Assembly: GCA_015350385.1 (NCBI GenBank)
Contig: WNKI01000002.1
Coordinates: 7,370,276 to 7,434,275, forward strand
Length of the DNA stretch: 64,000 nt
DNA from: Aculops lycopersici
Taxonomy: Eukaryota > Arthropoda > Arachnida > Trombidiformes > Eriophyidae
Reading direction: 5' to 3'
Part shown: positions 1-11,000 of the stretch, piece after piece
Layout: every line of letters starts with the position of its first letter
Position numbering within the stretch: the stretch's first letter is position 1
The notes under the pieces: model-generated
What the model saw: only the letters and a program-made list of their open reading frames with translations
What the model was told of the DNA's origin: nothing
The model's database searches: none
Translations under genes and position numbers: made by a program

Positions 1-1252
1 TGCTCTGTCTCTCGACCCACTCGTTGACCATCTGTTGAATATTGTGCTCGCTATTATTGTTGCTTGTCTGGGAGGTTGAGTTTGAGGAAGTTGCGGTCGA
101 TTCTGGCTGATGCATGAAGTCTACCTGTTTCATTTCGGCCCCGTAGTAGTTTTTTATGGCCCAGCTAAACTGTGGCGAGAGAGGCAGACTCTTTTGGAGC
201 AGAATTTGGTTGGCGCTATTCAAAGCCTTCATCACTATGGGATCTTTGAGTAAATTTCTCATTGCGTTTCCAAACAACTCGTGGGCATTTGTGGTCATTG
301 GAGCTAGTGTAGGTCCACTATTCCTCGGCTTGGTTGATTCGCTCTGGCCACCTGTTGCACTAGCCGACTGCTGTTGGTGTCGTCGCTTCAACTTATTGCT
401 CTGCAACTCCATCGATTGATGATGATGGATGGAGGAAGTCATCTGACCTCCACCGCCAACACCACCCTCGGAAAACTTGTCCAGTTGAGGGCCCAAGTGC
501 AGGGCATTGCCAATCTCGCGTCTAGTCTGACCCCGAGCACCGAGATGCATCATCATCAAAACCATTTGCACACTCAATGGTGAGACCAGAAAGGAATCGA
601 TGGAGTTTGTCTCAGCCGAATAGGATTGACTCTTGAAGATTGATTGCATTAGATCCAGGGTAAACTTGATGTGCTTGTCCGTGGGATCAGATTGAATGTT
701 GTGGCCATTGTAGTTGTTGTCGTCCGGCATCAACTGCCTCGACCTCTTGAAGGCGTCCACAAGAGCCTCGGGGTCTATGATGGAATGCTCATCACCCTTG
801 GCGTGGACTATCTCAGGTTGTGGATCACTAGCTGCAACTTGCATGGAATCAAGGTTGAGTTTTCCACTGGGCTGGTGGTTTTGATGTTCATTCTTTCTAC
901 CTGAGCTAAAATCTGAGGCCAACTTAACCAATGCCTCGTCGTTGACTAGCTTCTCGTCGTCGGATCTTGGCGACAGTAGTGGTTTTGCATGATGATAATT
1001 TGAGCGGAGATTATCCCTCAAACTGGCGCTTAAACTTCTATTCTTGACTGCCTGCAACTTTTGGTCGAGAACATCGAGGAGACCGAATGTATCTCTTAGG
1101 ATATCATCAACACCCACCTGTTCCGAGTTCTTAAGATTTGACTTGTGTGTTTGACAGTTGATTTGTAAAAATTGTTGTTGTTGTGTAAAAATGAAACACA
1201 AAATCAGTATAGATACTTGAGAGATCACAAACCACCTGTTTAATTGTGCCAT
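1..1252 (-). CDS. Serpin, N-terminal part (runs off left edge)
   Basis: Translating the minus strand from the ATG at 1252 gives 417 codons with no stop or intron. Residues about 8-22 are hydrophobic (signal peptide), followed by a Gln-rich linker and about 170 residues of non-conserved, probably disordered sequence. The serpin core starts near residue 190 (KFTLDLMQSIF), followed by the family signatures SPLSVQMVLMMMHLGARGQT and ANQILLQKSLPLSPQF, then YYGAEMKQVDF and NEWVERQ just before the edge. Serpins are suicide inhibitors of serine proteases and this one should be secreted. The reactive-centre loop that would show inhibitory activity and target lies outside the window. About 95 residues separate IGNALHL from ANQILLQ, where roughly 45 is usual, so a His/Ser/Gln-rich insertion sits in that loop. 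Family assignment is firm; inhibitory function is not visible. Confidence 0.85.
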   Translation of the reverse strand, partial: MAQLNRWFVISQVSILILCFIFTQQQQFLQINCQTHKSNLKNSEQVGVDDILRDTFGLLDVLDQKLQAVKNRSLSASLRDNLRSNYHHAKPLLSPRSDDEKLVNDEALVKLASDFSSGRKNEHQNHQPSGKLNLDSMQVAASDPQPEIVHAKGDEHSIIDPEALVDAFKRSRQLMPDDNNYNGHNIQSDPTDKHIKFTLDLMQSIFKSQSYSAETNSIDSFLVSPLSVQMVLMMMHLGARGQTRREIGNALHLGPQLDKFSEGGVGGGGQMTSSIHHHQSMELQSNKLKRRHQQQSASATGGQSESTKPRNSGPTLAPMTTNAHELFGNAMRNLLKDPIVMKALNSANQILLQKSLPLSPQFSWAIKNYYGAEMKQVDFMHQPESTATSSNSTSQTSNNNSEHNIQQMVNEWVERQS

Positions 1253-3344
1253 ATTATTTGAAAGGAAAAGAAAAGAAAAATCTCTCTTAGTGGCAAGTCA
1301 ATCCAACTATAAAAATTGACTAATATGATGCCTCATAATGTTGCCCTTCCAAAGAGGAGCTCACTGTTTTTTGGATCAAGATGGAGGTTCTTTCTCTCTC
1401 GCTCTCTTTCTACTCTGTGAATAATTTTTTTGCAAGCTCATATCGAAAACATCCAAGAGTCATAGAGTGGAATCGAGTCTAGCCGGCGAGTGAGTGAGTT
1501 AGCGAGTGACTCTCCCAATTGGAGCACCTCTTACACTCTCAACTTTTCTACTCACTCGCATCGCTAGCTAACTTTACCTGGTCAGTCTGTGGTTGCGGCA
1601 TCTGGCAAAATTTCACTCAGTTTGAGAGGCGCACCTGCAGCTAGCTAGCTCGTTAGTGAGTCATTTAGCTAGCTTGACGCGGACACTTGTTAGCCGCTTT
1701 AGCATTTATCTCGATGAAGCCGACTGGGTGAGACCAGGTAAGTTTCGCGGTATGAACTGTCGCAGTGGCAGAGCACCAGCTGACCCGCAAGAGTTGGTTG
1801 GAGTTGAGAATCAAGTTTGGTCTTGACCGAGGATGACCACATTGGCATTTCTAGGTCGGCGCTCGTTAGTCTGTTGATTCGTTTTATTCCAATTACAAAT
1901 TGAATTTGAATCCAAATCCAAGTAATCCAGCGAGTGAGCGAGTAGCTGGCAAACAAACCAGAGAATGAGTGAGAGACTATGTGACACTTGAGTTTGTCTT
2001 TCTATCAGAACCAATGAGCAGAGTACAGCGAGCTGGAGATAGAGAGACACTTGGATTGAGCTCGAGTTTTCCCCCTTGGCAATGAACCAATACAAGAAAA
2101 CATGTAGATGAGAATGGGAGAGAGAGAGAGAGGCAAGTGTGGTGGCGGTCACAACACTAGAGTAGTGGAATGGATGTTGATGATGGAAATTTGATGATGA
2201 TTGTTTGTTTGCATAACCGGATGCCGGAGCGAGGAGAAGTTTGTGGAAAATTTCTTTGGCTGATCAAATCTTATCTTTCTCTCTTTTTTGCTTATGTGCT
2301 TCGTACATCACCAGGAAGTATGCAGACATTTATTTTTGCTTGACCGGCGCTGTGACTTGTAAACATTTGTTACATAATGAAGTCGGTTGGTCACATAATG
2401 CGCATAATGAATGCGAGATCGAGAGAGAGTTCATCAACTTTCTCGATTCATTTCTAGCTCAACTGTCGCTAGAAGCGACTACTCCATGCGAAAGTTAGTA
2501 GTCCAAATGATGATCGGATTCTTGCAATCGAATCGATTGGCCACATCTCTTTTCAGGAAAGAGATGTGGTTCGCGTTCCTTTGGTGCAAGTCGTTTAACC
2601 TTAAACGGATACACGAGATTTGTTTTTCGAAAGGCACACAAGATTAGAGTCGATGCTCCTTGTTGTCCACTTTCCTCGCACTCTTTAAACTCTTCACTTC
2701 TGTCCATTGATCTCGACGAAGTCTCATGTAAAACTGACTTAGCTTATCACTGGAAGTTCGTTTTTCGAATTGCCTGCCATAGTTCGCGAATAACGCGATG
2801 GAGTTTAGCACCTAGCTTAAGTTGAGTTGTTTAGTTTGCTGTTTAGTCGCAGAAGATTTGCTAGTGAGCTGAAGCTAGAGTATGACAATCTTACTCCATC
2901 TATCAGCTTGCTCAGTAGGAGCATTCGCAAATTAAGATTCCCTGGCGCGCCTCTCGCTTGCACTCACGCAAGAGAGACGAAATGGTGGCCACATTAGCAT
3001 TCATCTAACTCTCTTTTGTGGAATCTCTCGATCTAACCTTTTAACAGTCGACCATTGCTCACGCCTCACTGAATCTGGCAGCATTTTTCCCTCCAACCAA
3101 AGGGAAAAAGTTGAACCTCTGCCAAGAGAGTCACTGGATCAATCTGCTCGCCAACTCGCAGCGGGAGGCGCCAAGTTGGTGGAGTTTGCCTCTCACGCTT
3201 GATGAGTGCCCGACGGAGACCAGGACAATTCGCCACGCCCACCGTGACGCTCACTTATACTCAAAAGTTGCCCGAGTTCCGGGGTGACGCAACGCACATG
3301 ACTGGCTTATGCAATTTGCATGCCGGAAAAGTCATTGGCTGTGG

Positions 3345-3383
<39 letters not shown>

Positions 3384-4861
3384 TCACCGGTCATCCTTGT
3401 TTCGAGAACCATTTGTACTATCAGATGGCTGTGTGGGCAATTTGTTAGTAGGTAGATCGAAATAATTTAAGTATCTGCAGGATCTTAAGGATCAACAGGT
3501 GGCTGGTGGTAACATTCGACCAATAGTAAGTTGTATTGGTGGGTTTAACTGCCGTCTCGCAACCAACTGCACCCCATCAAGACGAGCTGGCGCCCAGACC
3601 ACTTGAAGTATTTGTCAGCGCAGCGAGTTATGCTAGCGTCGTCACTCGTGTGAGTCACATAGAGGCGCTTGCGCGCAGCAGCTCGAACGCACGCACACAC
3701 AATGAGCTGGCAAGCGAGCCACCAACGAAAGTAAGCTCAAATGGCCAACTAACTAACTAACTGCTGGGCAATCAAAATGAAGCTCTTTCCCTCCGTCAGC
3801 TGACTAGAAAATGCAGCGGCACAAGACTAGAGCACTGTGTCCAATATCACACGCAGATTACCTTAATGCCACAACGGCAGGGGCGCAGTTCCAGGAGATT
3901 GTGTTAACAAAGCCAAGTGCAAGTGGCGCATACTTCGAGCGCGAGCTTGCGCCGCAGAGACGCTTTGCGCCGAGTCTCGCCGGAGAGTGTGAAGTCAGCG
4001 AGTTGTCTTGGCTCTTTCATCTAGGCGGCAGCCGGAGCAACCTGGGCGCCAAGCGGGAACTTGGGCATGGTCTCAAGAGGCTCAGGCGCCAGGCAGTTGT
4101 TCAGGCGAATAGTTGCAGCAGTTCGGCTGGCGACGTCGGTGGCGGCGGCAGTAGGAAACGCATCAACAATAACAACAGCAGCAGCGACAGCCAAAGCGAA
4201 AGCAACATAACTACAGCATTTGGTTTCTGTAACATCTTTGCGATTAGATAATTGTATTGCTATTGATTCCGCTACCAAGACTAAGACTGGCCAACAGCTT
4301 TGCAGGGTCCATCAATGGAAATAATAGAGAGAAACACAAAGTGGCAAGATTAGCAGCTAGTGGAGCAACACGGATATTTATAATCAACTTGGAAGGAAAG
4401 AAAGAGAGAGAGGTTGGGAGAGAGAAAAACATTTCCGACACAAACACACAAACGGACTAGCTGTTGTGGTTGTTGTTGATGTTCTTATTGTTGTTTGCAC
4501 ATTCACTGTTGTCTATCGCCAGCTAGCTACTATTATTCCTAGCAACTTTTATCAGATCAAGCGCAACTTTGATCTCTCATTCGGAAAGTTGGTTGGTTAG
4601 TTAGTTAGCGGCTAGAGAAACGAGAAGTAACCAAAGTAATCAAAACATTTTGTGATATCAAGCTGCTCAGCTGATTGCTGGCCGCCGGACGATATTGAAT
4701 ATCATCGCCAGCCGCCACCGCAATCCCCGGCCGGCGCGTAGCGCCACCAGAAAAAAGTGGGAGGTGGAGCTAGTGCTCCTAGTGGCACAACAATTAGCTT
4801 GCCGTTACATAACATTGCGCAACATTACAACTGGGCGTTACATTTGGTGTTGGGCTAGCTC
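1253..4861. other. Intergenic region between divergent serpin and KLHDC2-like genes
   Basis: About 3.6 kb with no open frame that looks like a protein. The open frames of 60-146 codons here are low in complexity and recognisable as nothing. The stretch contains many copies of short AGCTAGC-type words and one GA microsatellite. It probably holds the divergent promoters and untranslated exons of its two neighbours, but I could not identify a core promoter. Confidence 0.5.
3348..3381. repeat. (GA)n microsatellite
   Basis: About 17 uninterrupted GA dinucleotides in the non-coding region upstream of the KLHDC2-like gene. Confidence 0.9.
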
Positions 4862-6856
4862 ATGCGAATCGTTAATGGACTATTAATAGTTGGTTCAGTC
4901 AAACGCAAAGACAGAGAGAAAGTGACAAATTCAAGATCGCAACTTTGGAAACAACGAGAACAAGAAGCAACAATTAAGATGCGAACGGAAACTAGCAATA
5001 TCAAGGAATTGCGCGATATGCATCTCATTGGTCACACCTGTTTGAGTCTCAACGGGGAACTACTACTAGTTTGGGGCGGATCTAGTGACAGTGACGAGGA
5101 TGAGGATCAAATCAATACGGACATTTGGATCTTCGAGACACTAACGGGCTACTGGCGCCGCAAGAAGTGTTCAGGTGAGTGTCCACCGTACACAAGCAGC
5201 GCAACAAGTGCTCTCATCGGCAAGCGGATGTTTGTTTTCGGCGGCCAGGAGAAGGTCGATAGGATTAGCCATTGGACGAACAGTTTGTATTGCTTAGATT
5301 TGGAAACTTTCATTTGGACTAATCTAGGTATTAGAGCTAAGGCCGAGCCAACAATGCCCATCAAATGCGACAAGTGTGTCAGTTGGACGTACGATGGAAA
5401 GTTTTACATTTTTGGCGGCTACGGGTGGTCGCAAATAGAGCACATGCTCCATTTGCTAGACAGGCAAAAGGATTTACAACTTGCGCCAGACTCTAGGTGG
5501 CCCAGATTTGGTTGGAACAATCAGCTGGTTGAGTATGATCCAAAAGATGACACTTGGCGTTGGCCTTCCTACAAAGGCAAGTGTCCTTCGGCCAGAGCGG
5601 CGCATTCTGGCGCTTTAATCGGCGACACCTATTACATCTTTGGCGGTCGCGACTGTCAAGAAAGGCTCAATGATATGTACACTTTTGACATGAAAACTTT
5701 TGAATGGAACCAAATAACTGTATCATCTGGCGGCAGTTTGCGGTCTTCGCTGCGGCCAATTGGCCACCTGTTGGAGGATTCGCTAGAGGCTGGTTCTGTA
5801 AACGAGAATCATTCAAGTAGCAGCAACGAGACAACCGGTCAAATGGTGGATGATGATGAAAGCGAAACGGTGGACGAGGAGATGATCCAGGAATCCTTGA
5901 GAGAAATCGACTATCCGGCTCCATCGCCATCGACATCCTGTCCTCTAGGCAGTACCTCAATCGCGACAGCTACCACCACTAACAGAAATCACACACCTTC
6001 GGCTTCTCCGTCTTGGATTTCAGACGACGAAGACGATGAACCCTACGAGTATCCACATCCATCTCATCTCCTCGAACGAGGCTCACTATCCTCGAATCAC
6101 TCATCGTCGGCTCGTTACGACGAGTGCCTCAACGAAATGATGAATCTAACTAACCAAGAGCACCAGCAACAGCACCAGCAATCTAGGCCAATGGACCAGG
6201 CATATGTAAACAATGGCAATAGCAACAACTCTAACGGCTCAGATGATAACAATACGATCTACGAAGCCACTTCACAACAGCAGCAGCAACAACCGCAGCA
6301 GCAACATGAAGCCGTGAACCCATTAGAAATCGATAATGATCAATTAGTAGCAAGTGGTGGTGGCAATTCAGATTTAGATAGGAAACAACAAGAGCCACTT
6401 GTACCGGTTGGCAGATCATTCTCCTCATTCACTCCAATCTCAGATCAAGATATACTACTCTACGGTGGTGTTAGTTCGCAAGATAAGAATCTAGACGATT
6501 GTTGGCTGTTTAATATAAACAAAAACCACTGGACTCCTTTGGACCTCAAAAATAGGAATAAGCCCAGGTTATGGCACACAGGTTGCCGGACTAAGAGCAA
6601 TGAGGTTGTTATAATAGGCGGCTCCAGCTCGGATAAGGTCAATGAGTTTTGCACTGATGTTTTCTCCATATCAATGGAACCGAAATCTCTCAAAAGACTG
6701 GCGCTAGACGCAACAGCCCGCTCGGTTCGAATGAGATCTATACGAAGGGTCAAGGGTTTGCCGGCAACCATAATGAAGCTTATAAAGTTGAGGAAACAAG
6801 CTGTTGTTATGAATATGAGGGGAACTCAGCGCGCTAGTACTATAAATACTAACTGA
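4862..6856 (+). CDS. KLHDC2: KLHDC2/KLHDC1-like kelch propeller, CRL2 C-degron receptor
   Basis: Single frame of 664 codons; the ATG at 4979 (residue 40) is a likely alternative start, since kelch homology begins near residue 53. Kelch blades appear in order: LLLVWGG, MFVFGG, FYIFGGYG, YYIFGG, ILLYGG, EVVIIGG. Diagnostic KLHDC1/2 features are KPRLWHT (residues 568-574) and PKSLKRLALDA near the end, followed by a basic helix LPATIMKLI where human KLHDC2 has its elongin/CUL2-binding box. In human KLHDC2 two arginines and a serine bind the C-terminal diglycine of substrates; by alignment these are R263, R268 and S519, all present. The protein should therefore recruit proteins with C-terminal Gly to a CUL2 ubiquitin ligase. 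Oddity: about 215 residues of acidic, Ser-, Asn- and Gln-rich sequence (about 293-510) are inserted between blades, just before S519. KLHDC1 versus KLHDC2 cannot be settled by eye. Confidence 0.85.
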   Translation: MRIVNGLLIVGSVKRKDREKVTNSRSQLWKQREQEATIKMRTETSNIKELRDMHLIGHTCLSLNGELLLVWGGSSDSDEDEDQINTDIWIFETLTGYWRRKKCSGECPPYTSSATSALIGKRMFVFGGQEKVDRISHWTNSLYCLDLETFIWTNLGIRAKAEPTMPIKCDKCVSWTYDGKFYIFGGYGWSQIEHMLHLLDRQKDLQLAPDSRWPRFGWNNQLVEYDPKDDTWRWPSYKGKCPSARAAHSGALIGDTYYIFGGRDCQERLNDMYTFDMKTFEWNQITVSSGGSLRSSLRPIGHLLEDSLEAGSVNENHSSSSNETTGQMVDDDESETVDEEMIQESLREIDYPAPSPSTSCPLGSTSIATATTTNRNHTPSASPSWISDDEDDEPYEYPHPSHLLERGSLSSNHSSSARYDECLNEMMNLTNQEHQQQHQQSRPMDQAYVNNGNSNNSNGSDDNNTIYEATSQQQQQQPQQQHEAVNPLEIDNDQLVASGGGNSDLDRKQQEPLVPVGRSFSSFTPISDQDILLYGGVSSQDKNLDDCWLFNINKNHWTPLDLKNRNKPRLWHTGCRTKSNEVVIIGGSSSDKVNEFCTDVFSISMEPKSLKRLALDATARSVRMRSIRRVKGLPATIMKLIKLRKQAVVMNMRGTQRASTINTN

Positions 6857-6946
6857 TCAATTTAATATTATTTCTTTATCCATCTCAATATAATACTGCA
6901 ATGAATCACTCGCCAAACTACCATTCAATCGGATTACATCCATGAT

Positions 6947-6952
6947 AATAAA
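6947..6952 (+). promoter_or_regulatory. Poly(A) signal of the KLHDC2-like gene
   Basis: AATAAA 91 bases after the stop codon at 6856, the first such hexamer on the plus strand. Confidence 0.6.
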
Positions 6953-6961
6953 ATTATTTTG

Positions 6962-6967
6962 TTTATT
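6962..6967 (-). promoter_or_regulatory. Poly(A) signal of EMC4
   Basis: AATAAA on the minus strand (TTTATT on plus), about 83 bases past the EMC4 stop. It lies only 10 bases from the opposing signal of the KLHDC2-like gene, so the two transcripts must overlap at their tails. Confidence 0.6.
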
Positions 6968-7049
6968 CACATAAATTGCAATTTCTCCTTGCTTTAACTT
7001 ATTCTTGTCGCCCTACACTAATGATCGACCTGGACTACTACGCCCACTA

Positions 7050-7538
7050 CTACGACGATTGCATATTGAATCCACCCGATGCGTACTCGACTCGTTTTGG
7101 ATTCTCGAGGAAATCTAACCAGTCGCTACTGTGAGTCGGTAGTAAGCCCATCGATTGGCATTTGTACAGTGCCAGTCCAAGGCAAGCAAAGTTTCCGATG
7201 AGATATACTATCTTTTGTAGTATTGCTTGGTTGCCTTCGATAACAACAAATTGTGACTTGAGAGAGAATAGCGCCTTCGTTGGCCTCACTAAAAGCATGC
7301 CGACCATCATGATGGGAATGATTGAGATGGAATTACCTGCCATGTACATGATAAATAAATTCATGGGTACTTGCTTTAGTGGAGCCAATGCGATATCCCA
7401 TGATTTCTTGACTATGAGACTTGTGTCTCGTCTTGGATTCACTTCGCCGTGGAATTGTCTGAGACTTGGGTAGTATCCGGGTGGTGCCGCAAGGTTGTCA
7501 TGATTGTTTTGCGAGTTTTTCTTTGCAAAATTCAACAT
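7050..7538 (-). CDS. EMC4: ER membrane protein complex subunit 4
   Basis: Encodes 162 residues from the first in-frame ATG at 7538. The signature is nearly identical to animal EMC4: WDIALAPLKQVPMNLFIMYM, GNSISIIPIMM, VYLIGNFACLGLALYKCQSM and GLLPTHSSDWL, with two to three hydrophobic segments. EMC inserts tail-anchored and multi-pass proteins into the ER membrane, and EMC4 forms part of its membrane gate. The N-terminus differs from the human protein (no RKFKW motif). A good splice acceptor (CGTCCACAG) lies about 22 bases upstream of the ATG, so a small 5' exon may be missing from this model. The gene is convergent with the KLHDC2-like gene. Identification is certain; the exact start is not. 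Confidence 0.93.
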   Translation of the reverse strand: MLNFAKKNSQNNHDNLAAPPGYYPSLRQFHGEVNPRRDTSLIVKKSWDIALAPLKQVPMNLFIMYMAGNSISIIPIMMVGMLLVRPTKALFSLKSQFVVIEGNQAILQKIVYLIGNFACLGLALYKCQSMGLLPTHSSDWLDFLENPKRVEYASGGFNMQSS

Positions 7539-8026
7539 TTTGAGATACTGTCTTGACTGTGGACGCAAGAATAAAGATCAAACATAAGGTTCATGAAATA
7601 ATAAGAGATTTATTTTGATAAATATCGATCAAACTTTCACAAGTTGAAATGTTTGTTTACAAATTTTATTTGTTTCACGCAAGCCAACGCATGCGGTCGC
7701 AGGCATCGTGTCAGTAGTCTTGCGACAGTTGCGCCTCACGCGAATATCACTGTTCATTTGGCTCCCCTCTTGCCAATTATTTATTTTAAGGCTGGAAAAG
7801 AAGGATAGAAATCAATAGATTATATGGTACCACGACTGATTGCGGCGGGGCCATATTTGATTCGATCGATTCGAGATTAACCAGAACATAGTTGTGAACA
7901 TTATTGCACATTTTAATCACAGGTACAATGTAGCAATAGCGAGACTATTGCACCATATAGCATATTGCATCCTATGCAATTTGAGGTCCGTGTCGCTGCC
8001 TTCAAAGGGATGAGATCGATTGATTT
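7539..8026. other. Intergenic: EMC4 upstream / Tubby 3' region
   Basis: About 490 bases between two minus-strand genes. It contains TTTATT around 7779, a possible poly(A) signal for the Tubby-like gene, and presumably the EMC4 promoter. I see no coding sequence. Confidence 0.5.
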
Positions 8027-11000
8027 CTATTCGCAAGCCAACTTTGAGTCAAAACTACTGAGAGCAATGGAGAAAGCTTGTAGGATTGACAATGGATGTG
8101 TAATGTCGCAGGTAAACTCGTGACTAGATATCCGACCAAATTGCATTGGTAGGTTCTGGCTAACATCTTGATGGCGATCACATTCGATAAGTTGAAAATT
8201 CTTCACGCTCGCCTGGGTGACCCGTCCATGGAAGTTTAGTACATAGGAGTGGCTTTCTAATATTTTGTTTTTCACACAGTGTTTATGGTTGCAGGATAAG
8301 GTGGATGGCCATTTAGATTGTGCAATATGTTTGCGTGCCATTAATTGTGTGTAAGTGTGATAACGTTTGATAAAGATTTATATGATTGGGTTGATTAGAT
8401 CGTCAGATGTTGACCAGTGATAGTTAGAAGCGGTTTATAGGAACATCTTCCACTGAGAGAGCCACCTGTTAAGTATGGACAAACGAGGAGATGACGCCGA
8501 TAAGACAACACAACTCATACATTGTCTAGCCAATCTGCTTGCTAACCGACTTTCCCTTTTCTCGTCAGAATGTAATGTGAGTTGCATTTGGCTTCCCGTT
8601 ATCGTCAAGCTGACCATAGCTTCTAACTTAGTTATCTCACACTTACCCACATTCCAGGATGGAGTCATGTTTTTCAAGATTATCACTGATGTTGGATCTT
8701 TTTTAGATTCATCGAGCAAATTTTTGGCTCCAACATTTTGATCCTAAATTAGACAAGAAATAATCTCCTGTTAGACGGGCCACTTTACTCTTGATCGAAC
8801 TCTGCCGTGCCCATTAAAGAATCTTTCACTTACCTTTGCAAGGTAAACTCGCATTTTCCTTGGTCCCCTGAAGCCTAACACGTTTGTTTCCTGTTATGAT
8901 TCAAATTGTTGCAATTCTATGTATGGTCAGCAATCGACTCACAAAGCATACAGACCGGATTTCAAGGCTTAAGCATACAATACTTACATAGATGATTGAA
9001 GCTATCGTGCTTTTCTCATTAGAATCAGTTTTAGTGTTTGGTCTGTCAATTTTACAATGAGAGGAGTTGGAGTTTGATTCATTAGTTACATCGATTACAG
9101 TATACAGACAAACATATAGCTACAAAAAACCAAACACACCTAATTGCCGTGAACTGAGTCCCCAAAATGTTTGATTTCAGCTTGCAAATGTTGTTCTTTC
9201 TCATGTGTCCCTGCTCATTGGGTCCAATAAGGTAGCTAGTTCGAGTCAATGGAAGATGGATTATGTGTTACAGTGTTGAACAAATTTTTTGGGAGGAAAT
9301 CGATCAAGAGCAGGAGGGCGGATATGTTTCGCGCTTAATGTACTCGAAGTTCATTGGAATACAGATGCTAAATCGTAGGTCGCTATGCACAGGTTGATTC
9401 TAGCTCAGGTATTGGATATTACGAAATGTGCGCTGAATATTCGAGCTTTTTGCTACTAATACACGCCGTTAGTAGCGTTAATCGTTATCACAAACAGTAG
9501 CTGCCGGACTGGTTAGCTAAACGTGACTCAACCCGCGCGCACTTCGAGGCTAACTGTAAGGAGCGGTGGAGCTCCAGGTGCAAGCCTAAACAACCTGTTC
9601 AGGTTGCAAGCGAGATACCTTTGCAAGCGATCTTGTCGTACATGACCGGGTAGTGAATGAATGGAAGAGCTCACTTACGTCTTAGCCTTTTTGCGCCTAC
9701 GGCCGGCTAACAAGACACCACAGGCACCTGTGTAGGGATTTCGCTCGTTATCGAATAGAATCTCCTCATTCTCGTTGTCGTGGCTGCTTTTAATCCTCCC
9801 ATCGTCGATAGCCATCTGATTCATTTCATTATCTCCCAATTCCGTAACTGCGACATGAGAGGTTGCCGGCTGTTTGCGGAAATGGCACTCGCTAATACCA
9901 ACTTGTGCCTCATTCCTTAATTTGTCACTGCCGCTAATATTATTACGATGATTGTTATTAGGATCATCATCTTTATGATCATCCCGTTGATCACCTTTGC
10001 TGGCACTACCATTTTTCGCAATCTCCTCGTCCTCTTCGTCGTCCTCCCCTTCATCATCATCATCCTCATCATCTTCGTCGTCCTCATCATCTTCATCTGT
10101 CTCCTCCATAGAGAGCTTAAGATCAGCACTAATTCTATCGGCCGGACTTGCGGTGGTAGCGGAGACTGAGGTGGCTGATTTGTTATTTCCATTGCTGGTG
10201 TTGTTAAATAAATTAGCCGCACTGCCTGATTGGTGACGGACAGATGATGACTCAATGTAGAGCATATCCTCGCTTATTGAGGAGCTGGCGCTGAACGACG
10301 AGCTCCCGGGCGATTGCAAGAGGACCTGCTGATCCCCATTAACCCAGGAGTCGTCGACATCTATGATTGCTTGAATCAACAGGTAATAAGTGGGATGGAA
10401 GAAGGACTTTGCCTTACTTGGTAGCTTGTCGCGAACAATCAAGCATAACACGCGCTTGTTGTCTGGCACTCGTGCCGATACAAATCTAACCAATTGATCG
10501 GTAGACATTTGCAGCCGCGACCCCTGTTGCTGTTGGCTGGCTTGTCTTTGTTGTTGGTCAGTTGAATTAACAACATTAAGTGGACCAGAGACGTTATCAT
10601 TTTGACCATCTAAGATTGACCGAGCCAGCGGCGTTTCAATTTGGCCAGCAACAGGTTGTTTGCTTCTATCCTGGGCAGCGGCTTCTTTACTTTCATCTTC
10701 AGCGCCAGTAAGAGTGGCTTTATTAGGAGTAAAAGCTTTAGTAGCAATCTCTTTAGATCCATCCTGGGCAACAACTTCTCTTGCTCTATCATGAGTAGCT
10801 AGAGCAGCGGTAGTTACAGTAGAAGTTATTGCTTCTTCTTCTTCTCGAACAGCAGCAACTTCTCTACTGCTAGCAATCTGTTGCTTCTGGCTAGCCGCTA
10901 ATTGTCCATGAACTTGACTCGGGCCACTGACCGAGGATGACATTCGATTGAATAGATCATTATGCTCTCCCAATTCCAAAAATTGTCGCCTCCTCTCGAT

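Noticed and set aside
3811..4251. Plus-strand frame of 146 codons, and an overlapping minus frame with a hydrophobic stretch (4021-4278)
   Set aside because: Both derive from GCN/CAG-type triplets; the minus frame has no ATG and neither resembles a family.
8435..8719. Minus frame of 94 codons as a separate small gene
   Set aside because: Only its first part is coding: it is exon 6 of the Tubby-like gene (8743-8647); the rest is intron.
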